Below, piece after piece: positions 31,574 to 41,214 of a stretch of DNA of 64,000 nt. Position 1 is the stretch's first letter, and each line of letters starts with the position of its first letter. Below the pieces are notes generated by a model, which saw only the letters and a list, made by a program, of their open reading frames with translations, had not been told where the DNA came from and ran no database searches. This DNA is from an uncultured beta proteobacterium (GTDB lineage Bacteria > Pseudomonadota > Gammaproteobacteria > Burkholderiales > Burkholderiaceae_C), in contig CAIPZV010000043.1 in assembly GCA_903869595.1 (NCBI GenBank), positions 62,001-126,000 on the forward strand. Reading direction: 5' to 3'. The position numbers were made by a program, and so were the translations under genes.

Positions 31574-33364
31574 TTAAAACGTGCGGGTTCGCAGAGGAAT
31601 GCTTTCAACCGTGAGCGGTTTCATTTGCACCGGCTTGTAAGTCATGCTGTTGCTAGCGCTATGCCACAGGCTGTGCTTGTGCCAGTCGGTGTCATTGCGG
31701 CCGTTAGGATGCTCTGGCGTATCGCCAAAATCGTTCACCGTGTGAGCGCCCCGGCTTTCATGGCGGGCCGCGGCAGACACCATCGTCGCCTGTGCCGCTT
31801 CGATCAGGTTTTCGACTTCCAGCGCTTCGATGCGTGCGGTATTGAAAATACGCGATTTATCTTTGAGGCCAATAGCTTGGGTGCGTTCGCGCAATGCAGC
31901 CACTTTGGCGACGCCTTCATCCATGCTGGCCTGGGTGCGGAACACGCCGGCATGTTGTTGCATGGTGGCGCGGATGCTATTGGCCACATCTTGCGCGTAT
32001 TCGCCGCCTGTAGCGCTGTCCAGTCGGTTCAGGCGCGAGAGCGTTAACTCTGCAGCATCGGCGGGCAGGGCTTTGTGCTCCACGCTTTCTTTGTTGGTAG
32101 CTACGATATGGTTGCCCGCTGCACGTCCAAAGACCAGCAAGTCCAGCAGGGAGTTGGTGCCTAGGCGATTGGCGCCGTGCACGCTCACGCAAGAGCATTC
32201 GCCCACGGCATACAGGCCGGGCACTGGCTGGCTATGGTTGTCGCCGTCTTGCATGACCACCTGGCCGTGGATATTGGTAGGAATGCCACCCATCTGGTAA
32301 TGGATGGTGGGCACCACCGGAATCGGCTCGCGGGTAATGTCCACATTGGCAAAGTTGTGCCCGATTTCCAGCACCGAGGGCAGGCGCTTTAGGATGGTCT
32401 CGGCGCCCAGATGCGTCATGTCGAGGTTGATGTAATCCTTGTTCGGCCCGCAGCCACGGCCTTCTTTGATCTCTTGGTCCATGCAGCGCGATACATAGTC
32501 GCGCGGGGCCAGGTCTTTGTAATGCGGGGCGTAGCGCTCCATAAAGCGCTCGCCGTTCACATTGCGCAATATCGCGCCTTCGCCACGGCAGCCTTCGGTC
32601 AGCAGCACGCCCGCGCCTGCAACACCGGTGGGGTGGAATTGCCAGAACTCCATGTCCTCCAAGGGGATGCCGGCACGCGCCGCCATGCCCAGGCCGTCGC
32701 CGGTGTTGATAAATGCATTGGTGGACGCGGCAAATATGCGCCCGGCGCCGCCGGTGGCCAGCAGTGTGGTTTTCGCTTGCAAAATGTGTACGTCGCCGGT
32801 TTCCATTTCCAACGCCGTGACACCGACAACCGCGCCTTCGGCATCACGCACCAGGTCCATGGCCAGCCACTCGACAAAAAAGCTGGTGCGGGCCTTCACG
32901 TTTTGTTGGTACAGCGTGTGCAGCATGGCGTGGCCGGTGCGGTCGGCAGCAGCACACGCGCGCTCCACCGCTTTTTCTCCATAGTTGGCGGTGTGGCCGC
33001 CAAAGGGTCGCTGGTAAATCGTGCCGTCCGCATTGCGGTCAAAGGGCATGCCCATGTGCTCTAGGTCATAGACCACTTTGGGTGCTTCACGGCACATGAA
33101 CTCGATGGCGTCTTGGTCGCCCAGCCAGTCCGAGCCCTTGACGGTATCGTAAAAATGGTAGTGCCAGTTGTCCTCGTTCATATTCCCCAGCGAGGCACCG
33201 ATACCGCCTTGCGCCGCCACCGTATGCGAGCGGGTGGGAAATACTTTGGACAGTACGGCCACGTTCAATCCAGCGCGGGCCAGTTGCAGCGAAGCGCGCA
33301 TGCCCGAGCCACCGGCACCGACGATGACGACATCAAATTTACGTTTAGAAACTGTGTAAGACAT
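31574..33364 (-). CDS. sdhA: Succinate dehydrogenase flavoprotein subunit
   Basis: SdhA oxidises succinate to fumarate. The Rossmann start VVIVGAGGSGMRAS is followed by the covalent FAD histidine His47 in RSHTVAAQGG. Substrate-binding blocks HPTGVAGAGVLLTEGCRGEG and GANRLGTNSLLDLLVFGRAAG are intact. Length 596 aa matches the family. It is preceded by sdhD (25-base gap). Confidence 0.98.
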   Translation of the reverse strand: MSYTVSKRKFDVVIVGAGGSGMRASLQLARAGLNVAVLSKVFPTRSHTVAAQGGIGASLGNMNEDNWHYHFYDTVKGSDWLGDQDAIEFMCREAPKVVYDLEHMGMPFDRNADGTIYQRPFGGHTANYGEKAVERACAAADRTGHAMLHTLYQQNVKARTSFFVEWLAMDLVRDAEGAVVGVTALEMETGDVHILQAKTTLLATGGAGRIFAASTNAFINTGDGLGMAARAGIPLEDMEFWQFHPTGVAGAGVLLTEGCRGEGAILRNVNGERFMERYAPHYKDLAPRDYVSRCMDQEIKEGRGCGPNKDYINLDMTHLGAETILKRLPSVLEIGHNFANVDITREPIPVVPTIHYQMGGIPTNIHGQVVMQDGDNHSQPVPGLYAVGECSCVSVHGANRLGTNSLLDLLVFGRAAGNHIVATNKESVEHKALPADAAELTLSRLNRLDSATGGEYAQDVANSIRATMQQHAGVFRTQASMDEGVAKVAALRERTQAIGLKDKSRIFNTARIEALEVENLIEAAQATMVSAAARHESRGAHTVNDFGDTPEHPNGRNDTDWHKHSLWHSASNSMTYKPVQMKPLTVESIPLRTRTF

Positions 33365-33389
33365 GAATTCGATTCTTTAAAAGCGGACT

Positions 33390-33755
33390 TTAGACGCGCC
33401 ACAACACCTGAATGGCCCAACCGGCACAGCCGACCAACCAGACAATAGAAAATACTTGCAGCGCCAGGCGCAGGCCGACAGGTTTGATGTAATCCATCCA
33501 AATATCGCGCATGCCCACCCAGGCGTGGTACAGCAAGGCCAGGATGACGGTGAAGGTAAGCGTTTTCATCCACTGCGCGGAAAAAATGCCCGCCCAGGTG
33601 TCATAGCCCACCGGCCCGCGCGAAAACACCAAGCGCATCACGATCAGCAGCGTAAAAATCGCCATCAACAATGCCGTGACGCGCTGGGCCAGCCAGTCGC
33701 GCAGCCCGTAGTGCGCGCCGGTGACGATGCGCTTAGATCCAAAATTTACGGCCAT
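33390..33755 (-). CDS. sdhD: Succinate dehydrogenase membrane anchor subunit SdhD
   Basis: A 121 aa hydrophobic protein with three predicted helices. The block ILALLYHAWVGMRDIWMDYIKP contains the histidine and the D-Y pair typical of SdhD at the quinone site. Order sdhC-sdhD-sdhA-sdhB confirms the role. The start ATG 33755 (MAVNFGSKRIVTGAHYGLRDW) has AAGGAA about 10 bases upstream. Confidence 0.94.
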   Translation of the reverse strand: MAVNFGSKRIVTGAHYGLRDWLAQRVTALLMAIFTLLIVMRLVFSRGPVGYDTWAGIFSAQWMKTLTFTVILALLYHAWVGMRDIWMDYIKPVGLRLALQVFSIVWLVGCAGWAIQVLWRV

Positions 33756-33787
33756 AAAGAGATTCCTTAAAGAGTCGCTGTCGCCGT

Positions 33788-34231
33788 TTAGTACAGGCCG
33801 AACAGTTTTGCGCCCAGAGCAATCGTCAAGCCGATGCTCAAGCTCAGCGTCCAGATTGCGGAGGATTTGCCGAATTCTTTACTTACCGCGTGGCGCATGT
33901 CCATCCATAAATGCCGCAAGCCAGCGATCAGGTGGTGCAAAAACGCCCAGATCAGCGCCAAGGCCACTAATTTGACGAACCAGCCGGGCAGGGGCCCCGC
34001 GCCTTGGTTAAAAACACTTTTGAAGCGCGCAAATGAAATCTCTGAGGAAATTGAGGTGTCAAACATCCAAATGATGAAAGGCATCAGCAAAAACATCAGC
34101 GCGCCGCTGATGCGGTGCAAGATGGACACGATGCCCGCCAAGGGTAGCCGGTAGCTGGGCAAATCCTTAAAAGCGTGAATATTGCGAAATTCAGGCCGGG
34201 GGGCTCGTGCAGAAGGTACTGGCGCAGGCAT
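33788..34231 (-). CDS. sdhC: Succinate dehydrogenase cytochrome b556 subunit SdhC
   Basis: SdhC with SdhD anchors the complex and binds heme b. The signature RPEFRNIHAFKDLPSYRLP, then SILHRISGALMF, and the later HHLIAGLRHLWMD with the likely heme ligand are clear. I use ATG 34231 (MPAPVPSARAPRPEF), giving 147 aa; a TTG 21 codons upstream is unlikely. sdhC is first in the sdh operon. The 126 bases before it, up to the GntR gene, must hold the promoter unless transcription comes through from that gene; I see no convincing -35/-10 there. Confidence 0.94.
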   Translation of the reverse strand: MPAPVPSARAPRPEFRNIHAFKDLPSYRLPLAGIVSILHRISGALMFLLMPFIIWMFDTSISSEISFARFKSVFNQGAGPLPGWFVKLVALALIWAFLHHLIAGLRHLWMDMRHAVSKEFGKSSAIWTLSLSIGLTIALGAKLFGLY

Positions 34232-34357
34232 GGAGGGTGTTTCCTGGAGTGAAGCGGGGCGCGAAGTTGCAGAGTCGGACTTCAGGGCTGGCAAATTCTA
34301 TTGCACTGCACCAATCTGACAGGCTGCTTGCAGGCTGCGCCTTGGCAGGCTTTTATT

Positions 34358-35176
34358 TCAGTGCAATTCATTGCGGTAAAAGTGTTTGTCCGTCAGGTAC
34401 AGACCCTGGCGCAGCTCCATGGGCGTGTCCTTGTAGGTATAGGCCAGGCGCTCTACGCTGAGCAGCGGTGTCCCGGCAGGGACAGCCAATAAGCCGCATT
34501 GTTGCGGGTCAGGCAGGATGGCGCGGATTTTTTCTTCGGCGCGCACCATGCGCACTCCGAATTCGGCCTCAAACAAGGCATACATCGGGCCGTCATAGCC
34601 GCGCAGGCGCTCGGCCGTCAGCCCTTTAAAGGGGCCTGCGGGCAGCCACAGGTCTTCCAAAATCGTAGGCACGCCGCCAAAGGCCAGCACCCGGCGCACT
34701 TGCAGCACGGCATCGCCCGAGCGGATAGCCAAGCCACGGGCCACTTCGGCGCTGGCACGCAGGCGCTTGCAATCGATGATGGTGCGTTGTGCAGGCCCTT
34801 CGCTGGCGAGGTCACCGCTGTCGGGAACCAGCTTCAAAAAGCGGTACTGCACTTGCTGTTCGGAATGGGTGGCGACAAAAGTGCCTTTGCCCTGGCGCCG
34901 CACCAGCAGGTTTTCCACTGCGAGTTCGTCAATCGCCTTGCGTACCGTACCCTGGCTGACGCGGTAGCGCGCCGCAAGCTCGAGCTCGCTGGGAATGGCC
35001 GCGCCCGATTTCCACTCGCCCGATTGCAGGCTTTGCAGCAGCAAGCCTTTAATCTGCTGGTACAGCGGGCTGAAGGCTGGCGTACCCAAAGCAGAAGCTA
35101 AAGCCGGGCCAACCGGTACGTCGGCGACCGTTTGCCCTGCGGGCGCGTCGATGCTGGAAGTGCGGGCCATGTGCAT
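34358..35176 (-). CDS. GntR-family (HutC-type, UTRA domain) transcriptional regulator
   Basis: A 272 aa regulator. The winged helix-turn-helix is at about residues 35-105 (LYQQIKGLLLQSLQSGEW ... IPSELELAARYRVSQGTVRKAI), and the C-terminal UTRA effector domain ends with LRQGLYLTDKHFYRNELH. It is divergent from mdh and upstream of sdhC on the same strand, so it probably controls one or both TCA gene groups. The ligand is unknown; a TCA intermediate would fit. The shared promoter region with mdh carries a palindrome next to the -35. Confidence 0.88.
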   Translation of the reverse strand: MHMARTSSIDAPAGQTVADVPVGPALASALGTPAFSPLYQQIKGLLLQSLQSGEWKSGAAIPSELELAARYRVSQGTVRKAIDELAVENLLVRRQGKGTFVATHSEQQVQYRFLKLVPDSGDLASEGPAQRTIIDCKRLRASAEVARGLAIRSGDAVLQVRRVLAFGGVPTILEDLWLPAGPFKGLTAERLRGYDGPMYALFEAEFGVRMVRAEEKIRAILPDPQQCGLLAVPAGTPLLSVERLAYTYKDTPMELRQGLYLTDKHFYRNELH

Positions 35177-35228
35177 TCAAGTGTTCAACAAAGGGCAGGC
35201 GGGGCGCCTGCAGGCGGGCCCAATCATA

Positions 35229-35250
35229 TCTTATATAAGACATAAGACAT
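35229..35250. promoter_or_regulatory. Candidate GntR operator between gntR and mdh
   Basis: A perfect 12-bp palindrome TCTTATATAAGA (35229-35240) runs into a tandem repeat ATAAGAC-ATAAGAC (35234-35247). It abuts the mdh -35 hexamer at 35252. The position fits repression or autoregulation by the divergent GntR protein. Confidence 0.55.
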
Positions 35251-35251
35251 A

Positions 35252-35280
35252 TTGACCCCAATGGGCAATCAGGGTAAACT
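35252..35280 (+). promoter_or_regulatory. mdh promoter
   Basis: TTGACC (35252-35257), a 17-base spacer and TAAACT (35275-35280) form a good sigma-70 type promoter. The transcript would start near 35287 and have an 80-base leader before the mdh ATG. Confidence 0.7.
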
Positions 35281-35367
35281 CTTAGCCGTTGTTGCACGCG
35301 CTAGGGCCGTGCTAAAAGCGAACAAAAAGTACTCGCTTCCCCCTTTTTCAACACTTCTGGAGTTTTT

Positions 35368-36354
35368 ATGAGCAAGAAGCCCGTTCGCGTTGCCGTCACT
35401 GGTGCCGCAGGCCAAATCGGATACGCCATTTTGTTTCGCATCGCCTCGGGCGAAATGTTGGGCAAAGACCAGCCAGTCGTGCTTAGCCTCTTGGAAGTTC
35501 CGATGGAAAAAGCCCAGCAAGCTTTGCAAGGCGTGATGATGGAATTGCAAGACTGCGCCTTCCCGCTGCTTGCCGGTATGGAGGCGCATAGCGACCCGAT
35601 GACCGCTTTCAAAGATGTAGATTACGCGCTTCTCATCGGTTCACGCCCGCGCGGCCCCGGCATGGAGCGCGCCGAGTTGCTGGCCGTCAATGCCGAAATC
35701 TTTACCGCACAGGGCAAAGCACTCAATGCCGTTGCCAGCCGCGATGTGCGGGTGCTGGTGGTGGGCAACCCGGCCAACACCAATGCCTATATCGCCATGA
35801 AAAGCGCGCCCGATCTGCCGCGCAAGAACTTCACTGCCATGCTGCGCCTGGACCACAACCGTGCGCTCAGCCAGTTGGCCGCCAAAACCGGCAAAGCTGT
35901 GGCGGATATCGACAACATGGTCGTTTGGGGCAACCATTCGCCGACCATGTACGCCGATTACCGCTTCGCCAAAGTGGCCGGCCACAGCGTTAAAGACATG
36001 ATCAACGACCATGACTGGAATGCCAACACCTTTTTGCCCACCGTGGGCAAGCGCGGCGCGGCCATCATCGCCGCACGCGGTGTGTCCTCTGCGGCTTCCG
36101 CAGCCAATGCCGCTATCGACCACATGCGCGATTGGGCGCTGGGCACGAAGGGCAAATGGGTCACCATGGGCATTGCGTCGGACGGTCAATACGGCATTCC
36201 CAAAGACACCATGTTTGGTTTTGCCGTGACCTGTGAAGGCGGGCAATACTCAGTAGTGCAAGACCTGCCGGTCGATGCATTCAGCCAGGAGTGCATCAAC
36301 AAAACGCTCAAGGAATTGCAAGACGAGCAAGCCGGCGTCGCACATTTGCTCTAA
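35368..36354 (+). CDS. mdh: Malate dehydrogenase
   Basis: Mdh interconverts malate and oxaloacetate with NAD. The Rossmann fold begins [23 protein letters not shown], and the catalytic histidine is in [14 protein letters not shown]. The substrate arginines lie in [15 protein letters not shown] and [12 protein letters not shown]. The 328 aa length and the sequence type match the Burkholderiales enzyme. TGGAG stands 8-12 bases before the ATG. The gene starts the mdh-citE-like-acnB unit. Confidence 0.97.
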   Translation: MSKKPVRVAVTGAAGQIGYAILFRIASGEMLGKDQPVVLSLLEVPMEKAQQALQGVMMELQDCAFPLLAGMEAHSDPMTAFKDVDYALLIGSRPRGPGMERAELLAVNAEIFTAQGKALNAVASRDVRVLVVGNPANTNAYIAMKSAPDLPRKNFTAMLRLDHNRALSQLAAKTGKAVADIDNMVVWGNHSPTMYADYRFAKVAGHSVKDMINDHDWNANTFLPTVGKRGAAIIAARGVSSAASAANAAIDHMRDWALGTKGKWVTMGIASDGQYGIPKDTMFGFAVTCEGGQYSVVQDLPVDAFSQECINKTLKELQDEQAGVAHLL

Positions 36355-36408
36355 CCCACTTGCGCGCTGGCGCGCCCTTTGCGGTGCTGCCAGCCGCGTG
36401 CATGGACC

Positions 36409-37428
36409 ATGTCCCACCCCCGCCACATCCTTTTAGGTCCACAGGCCGGCGTGCAGGCTTTGCCGGTGTGCGACCATTACAGCGGGGTGCCGGCACGTAT
36501 GCGCAAGAGTTTGCAATTGCAAGCCCAGCTCACCCAAGAAATGGGCGCTTGTGTTTTTGACGTGACGCTGGACTGCGAAGACGGCGCGGCCACTGGCGCC
36601 GAGCTAGAGCAGGCGCGCACGGTGACGGATTTGCTGCAGGAGTTTCAAAGCCCAAGTGCAGCCCAAGGCGAAAAAGTGCGCATCGGTGTGCGGCTGCACC
36701 CGGTGGATCACGCTGCCTTTGCTTTAGATGTGCAAACCATCGTGGGCGGCGCTGCCGGGCAATTGGCCTTTGTCATGTTGCCCAAAGTGGAATCCCTTGC
36801 GCAGGTGGATCAGGCTCTAGCCCACATCGACCCGCAGGCTGGGGACATTCGCTTGCCTATCCATGTGTTAATCGAGTCGCCCGCAGCACTGCACCAGGTC
36901 TTTGATATTGCGGCGCACCCGCGTGTGCAATCGATGAGTTTTGGCTTGATGGATTTTGTATCCGCCCATGGCGGTGCCGTACCCGCTTCGGCCATGGCGC
37001 TGGGCGGGCCGGGCGCTGCATTGGACCAGTTTCACCATCCCTTGGTGTTGCGCGCAAAAATGGAAATTGCCAGCGCCTGCCACGCGCATGGCAAAGTGCC
37101 TTCGCATTGCGTGGTGACCGAATTGCGCGATACGGTGGCGATTGAAGCGGCGGCGCGTCAGGCTGCGCAGGCCTTTGGTTTTACGCGTATGTGGAGCATC
37201 CACCCCGACCAAATACGCCCCATATTGCGCGGTTTTGCCCCCAGCGGCGACGAGGTTGAGCAAGCCGCTGCCATAGTGCACGCTGCCGCGCAGCAAGATT
37301 GGGCCCCCATCGCCGTCGATGGCCAGTTACACGATCGCGCCAGCTACCGTTATTTTTGGCAGGTGCTAGAACGCGCCCACCGCACCGCTGTGGTTTTGCC
37401 GCAGCCGGTGCGTCACTATTTTGTTTGA
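36409..37428 (+). CDS. HpcH/HpaI aldolase / citrate lyase beta-like protein (CitE-like)
   Basis: A 339 aa TIM-barrel lyase of the CitE/malyl-CoA lyase family. Family blocks are [13 protein letters not shown] (metal Asp/Glu), [11 protein letters not shown] (Arg), [28 protein letters not shown] and [13 protein letters not shown]. There is no citrate lyase alpha or gamma subunit next to it, so it is probably not part of citrate lyase. A malyl-, citramalyl- or similar CoA-ester lyase is more likely. It lies 54 bases after mdh and 20 before acnB. Start ATG 36409 ([12 protein letters not shown]) was chosen for fit; an upstream ATG 36379 is also open. Confidence 0.8.
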   Translation: MSHPRHILLGPQAGVQALPVCDHYSGVPARMRKSLQLQAQLTQEMGACVFDVTLDCEDGAATGAELEQARTVTDLLQEFQSPSAAQGEKVRIGVRLHPVDHAAFALDVQTIVGGAAGQLAFVMLPKVESLAQVDQALAHIDPQAGDIRLPIHVLIESPAALHQVFDIAAHPRVQSMSFGLMDFVSAHGGAVPASAMALGGPGAALDQFHHPLVLRAKMEIASACHAHGKVPSHCVVTELRDTVAIEAAARQAAQAFGFTRMWSIHPDQIRPILRGFAPSGDEVEQAAAIVHAAAQQDWAPIAVDGQLHDRASYRYFWQVLERAHRTAVVLPQPVRHYFV

Positions 37429-37448
37429 ATCAAGAAGGAGTAATTCAC

Positions 37449-40040
37449 ATGTTAGACGCATACCGCAGCCATGTCGCCGAACGCGCCGCGCTGGGCATTC
37501 CGCCCTTGCCCCTGGACGCCAAGCAAACCGCCGAGTTGATCGAATTGATCAAAGCCCCCAACGCCGCCGATGCGCAGTACCTAATGGACATGCTCACGCA
37601 CCGCGTGCCGCCGGGCGTGGACGATGCAGCCAAGGTCAAAGCCTCATTCCTGGCCGCAGTGGCCCATGGCGATATCAGCGTGGGCTTGATCTCTAAAACC
37701 AAGGCCACTGAATTGCTGGGCACCATGGTGGGTGGTTACAACGTGAAACCGCTGATCGACTTGCTTGACGATGCCGAGGTGGCAGCGGTGGCAGCCAAGG
37801 CCTTGAAAAAGACCTTGCTGATGTTTGACTTTTTCCATGACGTCGCCCTCAAAGCCAGCGCGGGCAATACCCAGGCTAAAGACGTTATGCAAAGCTGGGC
37901 CGATGCCCAATGGTTTACCGAGCGGCCCGAAGTACCGCACAAAATTACCGTGACGGTGTTCAAAGTGCCCGGCGAAACCAATACCGATGACTTGTCCCCC
38001 GCGCCCGACGCCTGGAGCCGACCCGACATCCCGCTGCACTACCTGTCGATGTTGAAAAATACCCGCGAAGGTGCAGCCTTCAAGCCGGAAGAGGAAAGTA
38101 AGCGCGGCCCCATGAAGTTCATCGATGAACTCAAAGCCAAAGGCCATTTGGTCGCGTATGTAGGCGATGTGGTAGGCACGGGTTCGAGCCGTAAATCTGC
38201 CACCAACAGCGTGATCTGGGCTACAGGCCAGGACATTCCTTTTGTGCCCAACAAGCGCTTTGGCGGCGTCACACTGGGTGGCAAGATTGCGCCTATCTTT
38301 TTCAACACGCAAGAAGATTCTGGCGCGCTGCCTATTGAAGTGGATGTCAGCAAGCTGGAAATGGGCGACGTGATTGACGTGCTGCCCTACGACGGCAAAT
38401 TGCTGCGCAATGGCGAAGTGGTTACCGAGTTCCAGCTTAAGAGCGAAGTACTTCTCGATGAGGTGCGCGCAGGCGGCCGTATCAACCTGATCATTGGCCG
38501 CTCGCTCACCGCCAAAGCGCGTGAGTTTTTGGGCCTGCCAGCCTCCACCCAGTTCCGCTTGCCCAAGCCGCCTGTCGCGACCCAGGCCGGTTTTACGCTA
38601 GCCCAAAAAATGGTGGGCCGCGCGGTGGGCTTGCCCGAAGGGCAGGGCGTACGTCCCGGCACCTACTGCGAGCCGCGCATGACTACTGTGGGCTCGCAAG
38701 ACACCACCGGCCCGATGACGCGCGACGAACTCAAAGACCTGGCCTGCCTGGGCTTTAGCGCCGATTTGGTGATGCAGTCCTTCTGCCACACCGCCGCGTA
38801 TCCCAAGCCGGTGGATGTCAAAACCCATCGTGAACTGCCAGCGTTTATCAGTAACCGGGGCGGCGTGTCTTTGCGTCCAGGCGATGGCGTGATCCACTCT
38901 TGGCTCAACCGCTTGTTGTTGCCCGATACCGTGGGTACCGGCGGCGACAGCCATACCCGTTTCCCCATCGGTATTTCCTTCCCGGCAGGCTCCGGCCTGG
39001 TCGCCTTTGGCGCTGCTACCGGCGTGATGCCGCTGGACATGCCGGAGTCCATATTGGTGCGCTTTAAGGGTCAGATGCAGCCGGGCATCACCTTGCGTGA
39101 CCTGGTACATGCGATTCCTTTGTACGCCATCAAGGCTGGTCTGCTGACCGTAGCCAAAGCCGGCAAAGTCAATGCCTTCTCGGGGCGCATCTTGGAAATC
39201 GAAGGCTTGCCAGACTTGAAGGTGGAGCAAGCTTTTGAACTGTCCGACGCCTCAGCCGAGCGCTCGGCGGCAGGTTGCACGGTCAAGCTCAACCCCGCGC
39301 CGATCAAGGAATACCTGACCAGCAATATCGTGCTCATGAAAAATATGATTGCCGACGGCTATGCCGACAAGCGCACCCTAGAGCGCCGCATACAAAAAGT
39401 GCAAGCCTGGCTGGACAAGCCCGAGTTGCTCGAAGCTGATAAAAACGCCGAATACGCCGCCGTCATCGAGATCGACCTCAATGAACTCAAAGAGCCGGTT
39501 CTGTGCTGCCCCAATGACCCGGACGACGCCAAACTGCTGTCCGATGTGGCCGGTACGCACATTGACGAAGTATTTATCGGTTCCTGCATGACCAACATCG
39601 GGCATTTCCGCGCTGCTTCTAAATTGCTCGAAGGCAAGCGCGATATTCCGGTCAAGCTCTGGATCGCACCACCCACCAAAATGGACGCTGCTGAACTTAC
39701 CCGCGAAGGCCACTACGGCGTGTTTGGTGCGGCCGGTGCGCGCACTGAAATGCCCGGCTGCTCGCTGTGCATGGGCAACCAGGCGCAAGTGCGTGAAGGT
39801 GCGACCGTGGTCTCCACCTCTACGCGCAACTTTCCTAACCGGCTGGGCAAAAACACGAATGTGTATCTGGCCTCCGCTGAGTTGGCCGCTATTGCGTCCA
39901 AGTTAGGCCGCATTCCCACGGTGGCCGAATACGCTGAGAACATGGGTGTGATCAACAAAGACAGCAGCCAGATCTACCAGTACCTGAACTTTGACCAGAT
40001 TGACGAATACGCGGATGTGGCCAAGGGCGTAACGGCCTAG
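37449..40040 (+). CDS. acnB: Aconitate hydratase B
   Basis: AcnB converts citrate to isocitrate. It begins with the HEAT-like domain ([22 protein letters not shown]), then the swivel domain, and ends with the catalytic domains. Cluster cysteines are in [15 protein letters not shown] and [19 protein letters not shown] at 37435-37440 supports ATG 37449; the frame upstream lies in the previous gene. Length 863 aa equals the usual AcnB. A terminator follows. Confidence 0.97.
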   Translation: MLDAYRSHVAERAALGIPPLPLDAKQTAELIELIKAPNAADAQYLMDMLTHRVPPGVDDAAKVKASFLAAVAHGDISVGLISKTKATELLGTMVGGYNVKPLIDLLDDAEVAAVAAKALKKTLLMFDFFHDVALKASAGNTQAKDVMQSWADAQWFTERPEVPHKITVTVFKVPGETNTDDLSPAPDAWSRPDIPLHYLSMLKNTREGAAFKPEEESKRGPMKFIDELKAKGHLVAYVGDVVGTGSSRKSATNSVIWATGQDIPFVPNKRFGGVTLGGKIAPIFFNTQEDSGALPIEVDVSKLEMGDVIDVLPYDGKLLRNGEVVTEFQLKSEVLLDEVRAGGRINLIIGRSLTAKAREFLGLPASTQFRLPKPPVATQAGFTLAQKMVGRAVGLPEGQGVRPGTYCEPRMTTVGSQDTTGPMTRDELKDLACLGFSADLVMQSFCHTAAYPKPVDVKTHRELPAFISNRGGVSLRPGDGVIHSWLNRLLLPDTVGTGGDSHTRFPIGISFPAGSGLVAFGAATGVMPLDMPESILVRFKGQMQPGITLRDLVHAIPLYAIKAGLLTVAKAGKVNAFSGRILEIEGLPDLKVEQAFELSDASAERSAAGCTVKLNPAPIKEYLTSNIVLMKNMIADGYADKRTLERRIQKVQAWLDKPELLEADKNAEYAAVIEIDLNELKEPVLCCPNDPDDAKLLSDVAGTHIDEVFIGSCMTNIGHFRAASKLLEGKRDIPVKLWIAPPTKMDAAELTREGHYGVFGAAGARTEMPGCSLCMGNQAQVREGATVVSTSTRNFPNRLGKNTNVYLASAELAAIASKLGRIPTVAEYAENMGVINKDSSQIYQYLNFDQIDEYADVAKGVTA

Positions 40041-40050
40041 TCCCCAGCAT

Positions 40051-40102
40051 CCAGCCCGGCCGGTTTTTTCCGCAGCAATGCGGGCACTGGCTGGGTTTTT
40101 TT
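40051..40102 (+). terminator. Intrinsic terminator after acnB
   Basis: Outer arms CCAGCC (40051-40056) and GGCTGG (40089-40094) enclose an inner hairpin CCGCA-GCAA-TGCGG (40070-40083); seven T follow at 40096-40102. It starts about 10 bases after the acnB stop and ends the mdh-acnB unit. Confidence 0.8.
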
Positions 40103-40164
40103 ACGTCTATTGCGGTGTGCTCGGTGCGTTGACGGGGCGTACGAAATGCGTTGAGCGCCTAGAC

Positions 40165-40947
40165 CTAGGTGGGATGCGCCAATAAAAAGTCGCGCACTGC
40201 CGCAAAAGACATTTCGCGCATTTCTTCGAAATAGCCATGGCGCCCGCCGGGGATCAGGTGCAACTGCGCGCCCGCAATGCGCTGCACTAGTAAGTGGGCA
40301 TTGGCCGCAGGGTTCACCTCGTCGTCGCTACCGTGGATGACCATTGTGGGTGCCTTGATCTGCTCCAGCGCTTCCCAGGCATCGTGCGCCTGGCTGGCTT
40401 GGTAATGCAGGCGACGCGCGTGCGGCGGCAGGGGCGCATTCCACAGTGCGGAGATTTCGTCCAACAGCGCGCGGTTCTGTGCCATCCAGCCGGGTGTGAA
40501 AGATGTTTCCAGCAAAGCTTGGCGGTTATTGCTGCGCAAGGCCTTATCTACGCTGGCTGGGCGCGCAACACCTTGTTTGCCCGGCGTTGTAGCCCCCAGT
40601 ACCAAGGCTCCTACGCGCTCAGGAAAGTCGATGGCCAGCCATTGCGCCACGCGCCCGCCCATGGAGATGCCGTAGGCATGCGCCCGCGCCAGGCCGCAGG
40701 CGTCTAGCACCGCCACCGCATCCTGTGCAAAACCACGCGTGCTGTAGGCCGGCTTTTCCGGCTTGTCGCTCTGGCCGGTGCCCCGGTAGTCCCAAACGAT
40801 GACCTGAAAATGCGTCGCAAAATCGGCGGCGATGCGATCCCATTCGCGGTGGTCGCAAGACTGCCCGGCCAATAGCAGCAGCGCAGGCCCCTGGCCTTGG
40901 CATTGGTAATAGTGGCGGGTGCCGTCTTGGCAGGTGGCAAAAGGCAT
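40165..40947 (-). CDS. Alpha/beta hydrolase, enol-lactonase-like
   Basis: A 260 aa alpha/beta hydrolase. The nucleophile is Ser95 in AYGISMGGRVAQW; the acid is likely in IHGSDDEVNP and the histidine in GGRHGYFEE. The oxyanion region is LLLAGQSCDHREWD. It resembles 3-oxoadipate enol-lactonase and related esterases but no aromatic pathway genes are adjacent, so the substrate is unknown. It converges with acnB, separated by the terminator. Confidence 0.75.
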   Translation of the reverse strand: MPFATCQDGTRHYYQCQGQGPALLLLAGQSCDHREWDRIAADFATHFQVIVWDYRGTGQSDKPEKPAYSTRGFAQDAVAVLDACGLARAHAYGISMGGRVAQWLAIDFPERVGALVLGATTPGKQGVARPASVDKALRSNNRQALLETSFTPGWMAQNRALLDEISALWNAPLPPHARRLHYQASQAHDAWEALEQIKAPTMVIHGSDDEVNPAANAHLLVQRIAGAQLHLIPGGRHGYFEEMREMSFAAVRDFLLAHPT

Positions 40948-41214
40948 GGTCTTTTAGTCGAAGGAAAATGTACCATCAGGCTGCATAGAGAGGGGCTTGC
41001 GTAGCCGCCGCGCAAGCGGCATTTGATCTGCACCTTCAGCTGGCTTGCGGTGATTATCCGGGGTCGCCGGTGGTGCTTGTGCTGCCCGCTGGTCTGCCCC
41101 AGGGCCCTGGACGTGCGTTTGTTGAGGCCATGCAAGCAAATAGGAAGCTGCTGGGGCGGGTGCCTAGCGTGGCGCTTAGACTGCGGTTTCAATCCACTTC
41201 ATCCCGTACCCGCC
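40948..41214. other. 267-base gap without a supported gene
   Basis: Between the divergent hydrolase and hydratase genes. On the + strand a stop-free frame encodes a plausible-looking stretch (GSPVVLVLPAGLPQGPG) but has no convincing start and runs out of frame into the next gene. I see no promoter, terminator or RNA with confidence; a decayed gene end is possible. Confidence 0.4.
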
